From the NCBI RefSeq assembly GCF_001189365.1, contig NZ_LFJJ01000029.1, forward strand, positions 1-37,946: a stretch of 37,946 nucleotides of DNA, in the 5' to 3' direction. The notes under the pieces are model-generated. The model worked only from the letters and a program-made list of their open reading frames with translations. It did not search any database and had not been told where the DNA came from. The DNA is from Candidatus Burkholderia verschuerenii (lineage in GTDB: Bacteria; Pseudomonadota; Gammaproteobacteria; Burkholderiales; Burkholderiaceae). The position numbers and the translations under genes are program-made. Within the stretch, counting starts at the first letter, position 1. The number at the start of each line of letters is the position of its first letter. This document shows, piece after piece, positions 1 to 8,213 of this stretch.

Positions 1-2
1 TC

Positions 3-125
3 TTTAAGCGTATCAAGCATTTTCGTCGCGTCGCCACTCGATATGACAAACTCGCCCACAGCTACCTCACCTTTGTCTCCATCGTGTCTGCCTTCGGGCC
101 GCTCTTAAATGTGAACAGGACCTAG
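3..125 (+). pseudogene. C-terminal remnant of an IS5-type transposase
   Basis: An open frame enters from the left edge and ends at TAG (123-125). It encodes 40 residues containing KRIKHFRRVATRYDKLAHSY, which matches the conserved end of IS5-family DDE transposases (the R-x-ATRYDKLA segment close to the C-terminus). Only this tail lies inside the window, so I cannot tell whether the element is complete to the left. The GGAGCCTTTGCAG stretch near 150-162 could be the outer end of the element, but I cannot confirm an inverted repeat without the other end. This is a mobile-element boundary next to the catabolic operon. Confidence 0.7.
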
Positions 126-432
126 TAAGCGCTTCGTCAAGACGAACGCGATGGAGCCTTTGCAGCTAAGACGCGCTCATTCTACACATCGATTTTAAAG
201 GCGCGCACGGCGCATGCGCGCGTTTTACTGCTTGCGCGATGTATGGCATCAGACGAATTTTCGTGCATTGCAATGACGCGTCAACTCAATATCCAAGCCT
301 ATTCGGGCGATTTAATGCTGCGCTTGCGTGATAAATCGCGCTTGAAAATTATCTAAAGCACTATGGGAAAATCCCAAGAAAAACATCAGACGTCTGATGT
401 ATATTTGACGTCGTGCCATCCGAGAGAGCCCC
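126..432. other. Non-coding stretch between IS remnant and GntR gene
   Basis: No convincing gene is visible in these 307 bases. The stretch is more AT-rich than the flanking genes and should hold the promoter of the GntR-led operon. It contains a short dyad (GGGA-AAA-TCCC, 365-375) and the 18-bp palindrome described separately. I could not assign reliable -35/-10 boxes. Confidence 0.5.
383..400. promoter_or_regulatory. Perfect 18-bp palindrome, probable GntR operator
   Basis: ACATCAGAC is followed directly by its reverse complement GTCTGATGT, with no mismatch. It lies 32 bp upstream of the GntR-family start codon. GntR-family regulators usually bind such palindromes as dimers and often regulate their own operon. 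I infer that this is the operator through which the regulator at 433-1152 controls itself and the downstream salvage genes. Confidence 0.6.
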
Positions 433-1152
433 ATGCGCCTGAGCGTCGAACGTTCGATGAGCGACAAGATCCAGGAATCGCTCCTCATGATGATCCGCGA
501 GCGCAAGCTCAAGCCAGGCGATCAAATTCCCACGGAAATAGAGCTTTGCGAATTGTTGGGCGTAGGTCGTTCGAGCTTGCGCGAAGCCGTGGCGCAAATG
601 ATTTCGCATGGTCTGCTGGAGCGTGTGCAAGGCCGCGGCACCTTCATCAGACAAATTTCGCTCAAGCTGCAAGGCGGCCTCGATGATCTGATGTCCGTGA
701 CGGACATGATCAAGAGCGTCGGCGCGGTGCCGTCCACCAACCGCATCCAGATGGAGACGATCGCCGCATCGGAGAGTCTCGCGGAGAAGCTGGGCATTGC
801 ACCGGGCGATGCATGCGTGCGTATCGAGCGCGTGCGTCGCGCGGACAATGCAATCGCCGCGTATTGCATCGACACCATTCCCAAGGCGGTTTTCGACGCG
901 GCGAACGGTGAGTTGGGCGAGTCGCTGTTCGGCATGTTCGCGCGCATCGGCCGGCGTCTGTCGCATACGCATACGTCGATACAACCGACCATTCTCACGC
1001 CGCGCGATCTGCCCGAACTCGGCGATGGTTTCGGCCTGTTTCTTTTGCTGGACGAAGTGGACTTCGATCAGAGCGGCGAGCCGCTCTGCTATGGCAATGA
1101 CTACTACAACACAAGCATCTTCAAGTTCGATCTGGTGCGCAAGCGTCGCTGA
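433..1152 (+). CDS. GntR-family regulator with UTRA-type ligand domain
   Basis: This 239-residue protein has an N-terminal winged helix of the GntR type at about residues 10-72 (PTEIELCELLGVGRSSLREA, then GLLERVQGRGTFI). The C-terminal part, about residues 90-235, resembles the UTRA ligand-binding fold (HutC subfamily), with the characteristic GDACVRIERVRRADN segment and no all-helical FCD domain. The start at 433 is preceded by GAGAG. The gene heads a same-strand array with the sugar kinase, isomerase, aldolase and ABC transporter, so it is most likely the local regulator, sensing a pathway sugar or sugar phosphate. The perfect palindrome at 383-400 is the obvious candidate site. The exact effector cannot be told from the sequence. 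Confidence 0.85.
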   Translation: MRLSVERSMSDKIQESLLMMIRERKLKPGDQIPTEIELCELLGVGRSSLREAVAQMISHGLLERVQGRGTFIRQISLKLQGGLDDLMSVTDMIKSVGAVPSTNRIQMETIAASESLAEKLGIAPGDACVRIERVRRADNAIAAYCIDTIPKAVFDAANGELGESLFGMFARIGRRLSHTHTSIQPTILTPRDLPELGDGFGLFLLLDEVDFDQSGEPLCYGNDYYNTSIFKFDLVRKRR

Positions 1153-1206
1153 CTAGTCGCCGACTAAAGTGCCGCTGCGTGCCGGAACACATCGGAGGAG
1201 ACACCG

Positions 1207-2475
1207 ATGGAGTTTGAAGCATTCACCGCGTCCGCGCTCGCGGATTATCTCGGCGGCATCGCCGAGGTGCGCGCACGTCTGGACGATTCGAGCGATCTCG
1301 ACATCGCCGAAGTGGGCGACGGCAATCTGAACTTCGTGTATTTCGTGACCAACGCGCGGGAACGCGAGCGCAGCGTCGTCGTCAAGCAGGCGCCGCCGTT
1401 TCTGCGGCTCATCGGCAAGAACTGGCCGCTGTCGTGCCAGCGCATGGATCACGAGGTCGCGGCTTTGCGGCGCTTCGGCGCGCTGTGCCCGCAGCATGTG
1501 CCGAAGGTCTATTACGCCGACCAGAAGCGCTATCTGATGGTGATGCAGCATCTCGCCGAGCATCGCATCCTGCGGCAAGGCCTGATCGATGGCGTCACGT
1601 ATCCGCTGCTCGCGGATCATATGGCGACGTATCTCGCGCATACGCTGTTCTACGGCTCCGATCTGTTCCTTGCACCGGACATCAAGAAGGAAGCCGTTGG
1701 CCGAGCGGTCAATGCAGAGTTGTGCAAGATCACCGAAGACCTCGTTTTCACATTCCCGTTCGAGGATCATCCATCGAACGTGTATAGCGCTGCGTTGCCT
1801 GCGTCGGCGCTCGAACGGCTGAGAACCAGCGAGCCATTGCGTCTCGTGGCCGCCGACATGAAGTGGGCATTCATGAATCACGCGGAGACCTTGCTGCACG
1901 GCGATCTGCATACGGGTTCGATCATGGTCAACGAACGCGAGACCTATGTCATCGATTCCGAGTTCGCGTTTTATGGGCCGATGGGCTTCGATATCGGCGC
2001 GCTGATCGCGAATCTGTTGCTGGCGTATTTCTCGCGCGACTATCACGGGCGTTTGAATGACGGCGATCCGCACGCGTATCAGGAATGGCTGCTCGATCAG
2101 GTCGTACGGATCTGGAACGGCTTTAGCGCCGCGTTCCTGAAGCTCTGGCGCGAACACGAGAGTCGCAGCGGCAGACGCTTTATCGGCGGCGCGGCGGACA
2201 GCCGCACGGTCGATGCGTATCGCGCGCATTTCATGCGGCGGCTGCTTGCGGACACGCTCGGTTTCGCGGGTTGCAAGATGATTCGCCGTATCGTCGGCAT
2301 GGCGAAGGTTGCGGAGATCACGCGCATTCCCGATGCCGCGTTACGCGCGCAGATCGAACTGCGCTGCCTGCATTGCGCGGAAGTGCTGCTCGTGCAGCGC
2401 GCGATGCTTACCGATATTGAACAGGTCTCGATGCTCGCGCGCGATACGCTGCGCGAAGCGGCCGCATCACGCTAA
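1207..2475 (+). CDS. mtnK: S-methyl-5-thioribose / 5-deoxyribose kinase
   Basis: This 422-residue protein belongs to the MtnK branch of the aminoglycoside-phosphotransferase-like kinases, close to the usual length of about 400. The catalytic loop HGDLHTGSIMVN begins at His231 and the metal-binding Asp250 sits in DSEFAFYGPMGFDIG; GDGNLNFVY near the N-terminus is the nucleotide-loop region. It should phosphorylate C1 of 5-methylthioribose or 5-deoxyribose with ATP in the cytoplasm. The start has a strong GGAGGAG site (about 1195-1201). The isomerase gene follows 11 bp downstream. In a true methionine salvage locus mtnB/C/D would follow; here an aldolase does, so the DHAP-shunt role (mtnK, equivalent to drdK) is more likely. 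Substrate preference between the two sugars cannot be read from sequence. Confidence 0.88.
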   Translation: MEFEAFTASALADYLGGIAEVRARLDDSSDLDIAEVGDGNLNFVYFVTNARERERSVVVKQAPPFLRLIGKNWPLSCQRMDHEVAALRRFGALCPQHVPKVYYADQKRYLMVMQHLAEHRILRQGLIDGVTYPLLADHMATYLAHTLFYGSDLFLAPDIKKEAVGRAVNAELCKITEDLVFTFPFEDHPSNVYSAALPASALERLRTSEPLRLVAADMKWAFMNHAETLLHGDLHTGSIMVNERETYVIDSEFAFYGPMGFDIGALIANLLLAYFSRDYHGRLNDGDPHAYQEWLLDQVVRIWNGFSAAFLKLWREHESRSGRRFIGGAADSRTVDAYRAHFMRRLLADTLGFAGCKMIRRIVGMAKVAEITRIPDAALRAQIELRCLHCAEVLLVQRAMLTDIEQVSMLARDTLREAAASR

Positions 2476-2486
2476 CCGGAGCGCTT

Positions 2487-3566
2487 ATGGTTTCGCAGCC
2501 CTTGTTCCCGACGCTGGCCCCGACCATCGAATGGCGCGATGGCGATTTGCTGCTGCTCGATCAGACGCGTCTGCCGTTGGAAATCGTCGTCGAGCATGTT
2601 GCCGATGCGGCATCCGTATGGCGCGCGATTCACGAGTTGCGCGTGCGTGGCGCACCGGCCATCGGCGTGGCGGCAGGATACGGGCTGTGCGTGGCAATGC
2701 AGGATGCGCGCGAGTTGTCGCTTGCGCAATTCCGCTCCGAACTCGAACGACGCGCGGCGTGGCTCGATACGGCGCGTCCTACTGCGGTCAATCTAAGCTG
2801 GAGCCTGAAGCGCATGTTGCGTCGCGCGCGCGAATGCAATGCGCAGGATTCGGCATTGCTGTATGACGCGCTCGTGGATGAAGCCAGGCGCATCCACGAA
2901 GAGGATATCGCGCTGTGCGAAGGCATCGGCGTGCATGGCATGCCGCTGATCCGTCCCGGCGATGGCGTGCTCACGCATTGCAACGCGGGCGCTCTGGCGA
3001 CGACGGGTTTGGGCACGGCAACCGCGCCGATCTATGCGGCGCATCGCGCGGGCATCGCGTTCAAAGTGTTCGCGGATGAAACGCGTCCCTTGCTGCAAAG
3101 CGCGCGTCTCACCGCATTCGAATTGCAGCAGGCCGGCGTGGACGTCACGCTGATCATGGATGGCGCCGCTGCGTCGATGATGTCGCAAGGGCTGGTGGAT
3201 CTGATCATCGTCGGCACCGATCGCGTCGCGGCGAATGGCGACTTCGCCAACAAGATCGGCACGTTGGGTCTTGCGATCGCCGCGCGTCATTACGACATTC
3301 CGTTCTATGTCGCCTGTCCTTCGTCGACGCTCGATTTTCATACGGCGACGGGCGCGCAAATCGAAATCGAAGAGCGGCGCGATACGGAGGTCACGCATCT
3401 GGCGGGACAGCGCATCGCGCCACAAGGCATCAAGGCGCGCAATCCCGCATTCGACGTGACGCCGCATGCGCTCGTGACCGGCTTCATCACGGAACGCGGC
3501 ATTGTCAGAGCGCCGTTCGAGCGTTCGCTCAAGAGCCTGTTCGCCGCCGAGGGCAATGCCGCATGA
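2487..3566 (+). CDS. mtnA: S-methyl-5-thioribose-1-phosphate isomerase (aIF2B-like)
   Basis: This 359-residue protein of the MtnA/eIF2B-like family should convert 5-methylthioribose-1-phosphate or 5-deoxyribose-1-phosphate to the ribulose-1-phosphate form. Visible signatures are RGAPAIGVAAGYG near the N-terminus, THCNAGALATTGLGTATAPI with the catalytic Cys165, and GTDRVAANGDFANKIGT with the catalytic Asp245. These two residues are offset by five from Cys160/Asp240 of the Bacillus enzyme, and the length is typical. The gene sits 11 bp after the kinase, and its stop overlaps the aldolase start (ATGA), which suggests translational coupling. No frame anomaly is seen. In this setting it may equally be called drdI. 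Confidence 0.9.
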   Translation: MVSQPLFPTLAPTIEWRDGDLLLLDQTRLPLEIVVEHVADAASVWRAIHELRVRGAPAIGVAAGYGLCVAMQDARELSLAQFRSELERRAAWLDTARPTAVNLSWSLKRMLRRARECNAQDSALLYDALVDEARRIHEEDIALCEGIGVHGMPLIRPGDGVLTHCNAGALATTGLGTATAPIYAAHRAGIAFKVFADETRPLLQSARLTAFELQQAGVDVTLIMDGAAASMMSQGLVDLIIVGTDRVAANGDFANKIGTLGLAIAARHYDIPFYVACPSSTLDFHTATGAQIEIEERRDTEVTHLAGQRIAPQGIKARNPAFDVTPHALVTGFITERGIVRAPFERSLKSLFAAEGNAA

Positions 3567-4231
3567 GCGCGGCCGACGAAGGCGCGCTGCGCCGGGGCAT
3601 CGTCGAAACGGCTTGCGAGATGGAGCGCTTGGGCATCAATCAGGGCACGTCGGGCAATGTCAGCGCGCGCTTCAGCGACGGCTTGCTGATCACGCCGAGC
3701 GGCGTACCAGCGCGCGAACTGAACGAAGAAAACATCGTATTTTTAAGGCTCGACGTGCAGAACGATGACGAAGTCTTTCGCATCGCACGGCCATCGTCGG
3801 AGTGGCGTATTCATCGCGACATTCTGCGCGCACGCGTCGACATGAACGCCGTCGTTCATACGCATTCGACTGCCGCGACTGCGCTCGCGATTCAGTGCCG
3901 CGATATTTCCGCCGTGCATTACATGGTCGCGGCGGCGGGCGGTCGTTCGATTCGTTGCGCGCCGTATGCGGTGTTCGGCAGTCAGCGCCTGTCGGATCAC
4001 GCGCTGAGCGCGCTCGAAGGACATCGCGCGTGTCTGCTTGCGCATCATGGCGTAATCGCGCTCGGCGACGATCTCGCGCGTGCGCTGTGGCTCGCGCATG
4101 AAGTGGAAGTGCTGGCGAAGCAGTATCTGCTTGCATCGCAGCTCGGCACGCCGCCCGTGCTATCCGATGAACAGATGGATGAAGTGCTGGAGAAGTTCAA
4201 GACTTACGGCAGGCGAAACAAGCAAGGCTGA
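3563..4231 (+). CDS. Class II aldolase of the DHAP shunt
   Basis: This 222-residue protein belongs to the AraD/FucA class II aldolase family. The family marks are NQGTSGNVSAR (phosphate-binding region), LLITPSGVPARELNEENIV, Glu80 in PSSEWRIH (catalytic acid/base position), zinc ligands His99 and His101 in VVHTHST, and a further histidine in AHHGVIALG (161-162). Coupled by ATGA overlap to the isomerase, it should cleave 5-methylthioribulose-1-phosphate or 5-deoxyribulose-1-phosphate to dihydroxyacetone phosphate and an aldehyde (2-methylthioacetaldehyde or acetaldehyde). Family members called Ald2 and DrdA do this in known DHAP shunts. L-fuculose-phosphate aldolase activity is an alternative by homology, but the kinase and isomerase next to it make the salvage role more likely. 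Confidence 0.85.
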   Translation: MSAADEGALRRGIVETACEMERLGINQGTSGNVSARFSDGLLITPSGVPARELNEENIVFLRLDVQNDDEVFRIARPSSEWRIHRDILRARVDMNAVVHTHSTAATALAIQCRDISAVHYMVAAAGGRSIRCAPYAVFGSQRLSDHALSALEGHRACLLAHHGVIALGDDLARALWLAHEVEVLAKQYLLASQLGTPPVLSDEQMDEVLEKFKTYGRRNKQG

Positions 4232-4289
4232 AGCGCTCGTCAAAACATCAAACGGGCTGCATTGAACAACTCGTACAACGGAGACAGAC

Positions 4290-5393
4290 ATGGCCTGGAG
4301 TTCGGCAAGATTTGATAGCTGGGGAACGTTCGGAAAATCAGCGGGCGCGTTGATGCTGTGCGCGGCGGCGCTGACAGGATGCTCGAAGAGCGATAACAGC
4401 TCTTCGTCGGGCAGCGGTGCATCGAGTGCGAGTGCGAGCGAAGCAGCGAGCGCGCCAGCGGCGGCAGCGGCAACGGGCGGCAAGACGAAGATCGGCTTTT
4501 CGATCGCGACGCTCAACAACGCGTTCTTCGTGGGCTTGAAGGCGGGCGTCGAACGTGAAGCGAAAACGCAGGGCTTCGACCTCGCGCAGACCAACGCCAA
4601 CGGCGATGCGCAACAGCAGGTGAACGACGCCATCAATCTGTTGAGCCAGGGCGTGATCGCGCTCGTGCTCAATCCGATCGATTCGAAGGCAATTATTCCC
4701 GCGGTCGAGAAAGCGAATCAGATGAACATTCCGGTGTTCACGCTCGATCGCGGTTCGGACGGCGGCAAGGTCACGTCTTTCGTCGCATCGGATAACGTCG
4801 CGCTCGGGCAGACGGCGGCCAAGTGGATCGCGGATCAGCTGAAGAAGCGTTATGGATCGGAGAAGGGGAATGTCGTCGATCTGATCGGGCTGGTCGGCAC
4901 CACGGCGGCGACCGATCGCGAAAAGGGCTTCAGCGACGAGATCGCGAAGTATCCCGACATCAAGGTGGTGGCGCGTCAGGAAGGCGGCTTCGATCAGGAG
5001 AAATCGCTCAACGCGATGACCAACATTCTGCAGAAGTATCCGCAGATCGATGCGGTATTCGGCGCGAACGACGACAACACCGTGGGCGCGGAAAAGGCCA
5101 TCGACAATGCAGGGCGTTATAAGCCGCTCGGCGACAAGGATCACATCATGATCATCGGTGCGGACGGCACGACGCAGGCTTTGTCGGCGATTCGCTCGGG
5201 CAAGCAGGACGCGACCATCTCGCAGAACCCCATTCGCATGGCGGCCAAGTCGCTGCAGTTCATCGCCGACTACAACGCGAAGAAGGACGTGCCCGCGAAC
5301 TACGCATGGCCGACCATGCTCATCGACAAGGCAAATATCGATTCGGATGCGGTGAAGCAATACGGCTTGTGGTCCGAGGAAGTGAAGCAGTAA
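4290..5393 (+). CDS. Sugar ABC transporter substrate-binding lipoprotein
   Basis: This 367-residue protein is a periplasmic-binding-protein type I (RbsB-like) sugar receptor. Its N-terminus ends in a lipobox, LTGC, with Cys31 as the probable lipidated residue, followed by a Ser/Ala-rich linker to about residue 65. The binding domain has KIGFSIATLNNAFFVGLKAG, LNPIDSKAIIPAV, FTLDRGSDGG and a C-terminal hinge near PANYAWPTMLIDKANID, all typical of ribose/galactose receptors. The start is preceded by GGAG. It lies 58 bp after the aldolase and just upstream of the matching ATPase and permease. A lipoprotein anchor is unusual for this receptor family in proteobacteria. The expected ligand is the shunt substrate or a related deoxy sugar or nucleoside; this is inferred from context. 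Confidence 0.9.
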   Translation: MAWSSARFDSWGTFGKSAGALMLCAAALTGCSKSDNSSSSGSGASSASASEAASAPAAAAATGGKTKIGFSIATLNNAFFVGLKAGVEREAKTQGFDLAQTNANGDAQQQVNDAINLLSQGVIALVLNPIDSKAIIPAVEKANQMNIPVFTLDRGSDGGKVTSFVASDNVALGQTAAKWIADQLKKRYGSEKGNVVDLIGLVGTTAATDREKGFSDEIAKYPDIKVVARQEGGFDQEKSLNAMTNILQKYPQIDAVFGANDDNTVGAEKAIDNAGRYKPLGDKDHIMIIGADGTTQALSAIRSGKQDATISQNPIRMAAKSLQFIADYNAKKDVPANYAWPTMLIDKANIDSDAVKQYGLWSEEVKQ

Positions 5394-5447
5394 CGGCAAC
5401 CGTCGGCCGCGCGCGACTTAAAAGGAAGCGAGCGGCCCGCATGCGGA

Positions 5448-6992
5448 ATGCACACCATGACAGTCGAAACTAAGACGCAGGAGCGCGCGCCTTCACACAC
5501 GAAAGCACCGCTATTGCGCATGCAGGGCATCGTCAAAAGCTTTCCCGGCGTGAAGGCGCTGCGCGGCGTGAGCCTCGAATTGCATCGCGGTCACGTCCTC
5601 GCGATCGTCGGCGAAAACGGTGCTGGCAAGTCCTCACTCGTGAAGACGCTGTCGGGCGCATACGAGCCCGATGAAGGCAGCATCGAGATCGACGGCGTGC
5701 CGCTTGCGCGTGGCACCAACGCGGCGATCAATGCGGGCGTGGCGGTGATCTATCAGGAACTTTCGCTGATCAACGACATGACGGTTGCGGAGAATCTGTT
5801 CCTCGGCCGCATGCCGTCGAAGAGCGGCTTCGTGATGCATCGCGAGGCCAATGCGATGGCGCGTGAAGCGCTGGCACGCGTCGGCCTCGACACCGTGCCA
5901 CCGTGGATGCGTCTTGGCGATCTGCCTTTGAACAAGCGGCAACTCGTCGAAGTGGCGAAGGCGATCGCGCGCAATGCGCGCATCCTCGTGATGGACGAAC
6001 CGACCGCCGCGCTGCAAAGCCACGACATCGAGAATCTCTATGCGGTCGTGCGTCGTTTGCGCGAAGAGGGGATGGGCATTATCTTCATTTCGCATCATCT
6101 GGAAGAAGTATTCGAGCTCGCGGATTCGGCGGTCGTGATGCGCGATGGCGCGACCGTCGGCGCGCGGCCGATGTCCGATTGGACCGAAGCCGAACTGGTG
6201 CAGGCGATGGTCGCGCGCAATCTCGAATCGTTCTATCCGTGGGAGCCGCGCGATTACGGCGAGGTCGTGCTCGAAGTGCGCGATCTCGCGAGCGCGCCGC
6301 TGGTGCGCCATGCAAGCTTCTCGGTGCGCGCGGGCGAGATCGTCGGCATTGCGGGTATTGCGGGCGCGGGGCGCACGGAATTGCTGAAGACGATCTTCGG
6401 TGCGATCCCGGCAACGAAGGGCGAAATCGTCGTGAAGGGCCGCAAGGTGACGAATCATTCGCCGACCGAAGGCGTGCGTCACGGGCTCGTGTATACATCG
6501 GAAGATCGCAAGCTAGAAGGGCTCGTGCTCGAGGCGAATATCGAAGAGAACATCGCATTGTCGAGCCTCAAGGCGCTGGCGAGTAACGGATTCGTCAGTC
6601 GTGCGAAGAAACGAAAGTTGGCGCAGAAGGCGAGCACGCGTTTTGCGGTGCGGGCGTCGTCAGTGTTGCAGATGACGGGCACGCTTTCCGGCGGCAATCA
6701 GCAGAAGGTCATTCTCGGCCGCGCGACCGCGACGCATCCGGTCGTGATCATGCTCGACGAACCGACGCGCGGTATCGACGTGGGCGCGAAGACGGAGATT
6801 TACGCGCATATGGTGGCGATGGCGCGTGCGGGCGCGGCGGTCGTGATGGTCAGCTCGGAGTTGCCGGAGTTGCTGGGCATGTCCGATCGCGTGCTGGTGA
6901 TGTATCGCGGCAGCATCGTGACCGAGATTCCGCGCGATCGCGCGGACTCCGAGACCGTCATTCAATGGGCAACGACAGGAGCAGGCGCATGA
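5448..6992 (+). CDS. Sugar ABC transporter ATP-binding protein (RbsA/MglA type)
   Basis: This 514-residue protein contains two fused ATPase domains, as is usual for ribose-type importers. The N-terminal domain has Walker A GENGAGKSS from residue 55 and Walker B/D-loop LVMDEPTAAL. The C-terminal domain has a degenerate Walker A (GIAGAGRTELLKT) but keeps LSGGNQQKV and MLDEPTRGIDVG. This asymmetry is normal for RbsA/MglA/XylG proteins. The ATG at 5457 (MTVETK) is as plausible a start as 5448, because the only SD-like bases (GCGGA, 5443-5447) fit it better. Its stop overlaps the permease start by ATGA. It powers import at the inner face of the membrane. Confidence 0.93.
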   Translation: MHTMTVETKTQERAPSHTKAPLLRMQGIVKSFPGVKALRGVSLELHRGHVLAIVGENGAGKSSLVKTLSGAYEPDEGSIEIDGVPLARGTNAAINAGVAVIYQELSLINDMTVAENLFLGRMPSKSGFVMHREANAMAREALARVGLDTVPPWMRLGDLPLNKRQLVEVAKAIARNARILVMDEPTAALQSHDIENLYAVVRRLREEGMGIIFISHHLEEVFELADSAVVMRDGATVGARPMSDWTEAELVQAMVARNLESFYPWEPRDYGEVVLEVRDLASAPLVRHASFSVRAGEIVGIAGIAGAGRTELLKTIFGAIPATKGEIVVKGRKVTNHSPTEGVRHGLVYTSEDRKLEGLVLEANIEENIALSSLKALASNGFVSRAKKRKLAQKASTRFAVRASSVLQMTGTLSGGNQQKVILGRATATHPVVIMLDEPTRGIDVGAKTEIYAHMVAMARAGAAVVMVSSELPELLGMSDRVLVMYRGSIVTEIPRDRADSETVIQWATTGAGA

Positions 6993-7990
6993 CCTCCACG
7001 GCAGCCAATCGTGCGGATACGGAGGCGCTGTCGCGCCGCGTGATCCGTCAACTGAGGAGCGGCATCGGGCCGTTGTTCGCCGCGCTCGTGATCATATGCG
7101 TGGCGTTGTCGATCGCATCGCCCGAGTTTCTGACGACCAGCACGCTGACCAACATCATGGTGCAGGTCTCGGTCGTCGGCATCGCGGCGGTGGGCGGCAC
7201 GTTCGTGATCATCACATCGGGCATCGATCTGTCGGTGGGATCGCTCGTTGCATTGAGCGGCATGGTCGCGGCGACCTTCATGGCGGGATTGAGTCCGGGC
7301 GCGGTGGGCTTGGGCATCGGCGGATTGTTCATCGCACTGGCGACGGGCGCGGCGGTCGGCGCGATCAACTGGCTCGCGATTTCATGGCTGCGGCTCGTGC
7401 CCTTAATCGTCACCCTCGCGGCCATGGCGATGGGCCGCGGCCTGACGCTGGCGATATCGGATGGCCGCACGAAGTTCGACTTCCCGAACGCGTTCACGGT
7501 GTTCGGCGCGAAGACCATCGCCGGCTTGCCGATGCCGATGATCGTCATGCTGGTGGTCTTCGTGATCGGCCATGTATTGCTGCGCAAGACGACTTTCGGC
7601 CATCAGGTGTTTGCGGTGGGCGGCAATCAGGAAGCGGCGCGACTGGCGGGCATACCGGTGCGCAGAGTGGTCTTCTTCACCTACACGCTGGCGGGCGCGA
7701 CGGCGGCGATAGCGGGCATCGTGCTGGCGGGGCGTTTGAATTCGGCGCTGCCGTCGGCGGCGAACGGACTGGAATTGCAGGTTATTGCGGCCATCGTGAT
7801 CGGCGGAACGTCGCTGGCGGGCGGAAGGGGATCGATCGTCGGCACGTTCATCGGCGTGGTGCTGATCGGCGTGATCAACGTGGGGCTGTCGCTGCTGGGC
7901 GTGAACCCGTTCTGGACGCAGTTTATACAGGGCGGCGTGATCTTCGCGGCGGTGCTGCTGGACGCGTTGAGTCAGAGAAAGAAAAACTAA
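6989..7990 (+). CDS. Sugar ABC transporter permease (RbsC type)
   Basis: This 333-residue polytopic membrane protein belongs to the BPD_transp_2/RbsC family, with eight to ten hydrophobic segments. The conserved loop GGNQEAARLAGIPVRRVVFFTY and the signature GIDLSVGSLVALSGM are present. I chose ATG 6989, which overlaps the ATPase stop (ATGA) and has AGGAG about ten bases upstream, over an in-frame ATG at 6965 inside the ATPase gene. With the receptor and ATPase it completes a ribose-type importer in one transcription unit with the shunt enzymes. It ends cleanly with a stop at 7988-7990. Confidence 0.92.
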   Translation: MTSTAANRADTEALSRRVIRQLRSGIGPLFAALVIICVALSIASPEFLTTSTLTNIMVQVSVVGIAAVGGTFVIITSGIDLSVGSLVALSGMVAATFMAGLSPGAVGLGIGGLFIALATGAAVGAINWLAISWLRLVPLIVTLAAMAMGRGLTLAISDGRTKFDFPNAFTVFGAKTIAGLPMPMIVMLVVFVIGHVLLRKTTFGHQVFAVGGNQEAARLAGIPVRRVVFFTYTLAGATAAIAGIVLAGRLNSALPSAANGLELQVIAAIVIGGTSLAGGRGSIVGTFIGVVLIGVINVGLSLLGVNPFWTQFIQGGVIFAAVLLDALSQRKKN

Positions 7991-8032
7991 GGATACCGAA
8001 TAACAAAGCACAAAGAACATAACTCGAGAGGA

Positions 8033-8051
8033 GCCTGGCGCCCCGCCAGGC
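8033..8051. repeat. Short GC-rich hairpin after the permease gene
   Basis: GCCTGGCG (8033-8040) and CGCCAGGC (8044-8051) form a perfect 8-bp stem with a three-base loop, 42 bp after the permease stop. No T-run follows on the plus strand, so it is not a textbook terminator. It could slow transcription between permease and dhaK or protect the upstream mRNA end. Confidence 0.5.
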
Positions 8052-8120
8052 TGGCTGGAGCAAGTATGACACCGGTAGCGACGAGAAGGACAGCGGTGCT
8101 GTCAAGAAGCTGCTTTCTTT

Positions 8121-8154
8121 GGTAACTTTCTTTGCAGCCGCAAAGAAAGTTACC
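8121..8154. repeat. Intergenic inverted repeat of Burkholderiaceae type
   Basis: GGTAACTTTCTTTGC (8121-8135) and GCAAAGAAAGTTACC (8140-8154) are perfect 15-base arms around AGCC. It is flanked by CTTTCTTT on the left and by CCTCC-GCCGG-GGAGG (from 8156) on the right. I recall closely similar units recurring between genes in Paraburkholderia and Caballeronia genomes, so I treat it as a dispersed intergenic repeat rather than an operator. It would form a strong RNA hairpin in the 223-bp gap before dhaK. Confidence 0.7.
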
Positions 8155-8213
8155 CCTCCGCCGGGGAGGCGGCTACTGAACAGAAACTTGCGAAAGCGGC
8201 AAAAAAAAGAGAC

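Noticed and set aside
365-375. GGGA-AAA-TCCC dyad as a second operator
   Set aside because: Too short (four-base arms) to separate from chance next to the much stronger palindrome at 383-400.
4338-5399. A 353-codon minus-strand frame opposite the sugar-binding lipoprotein
   Set aside because: Shadow of a clear receptor gene; no motif or ribosome-binding site.
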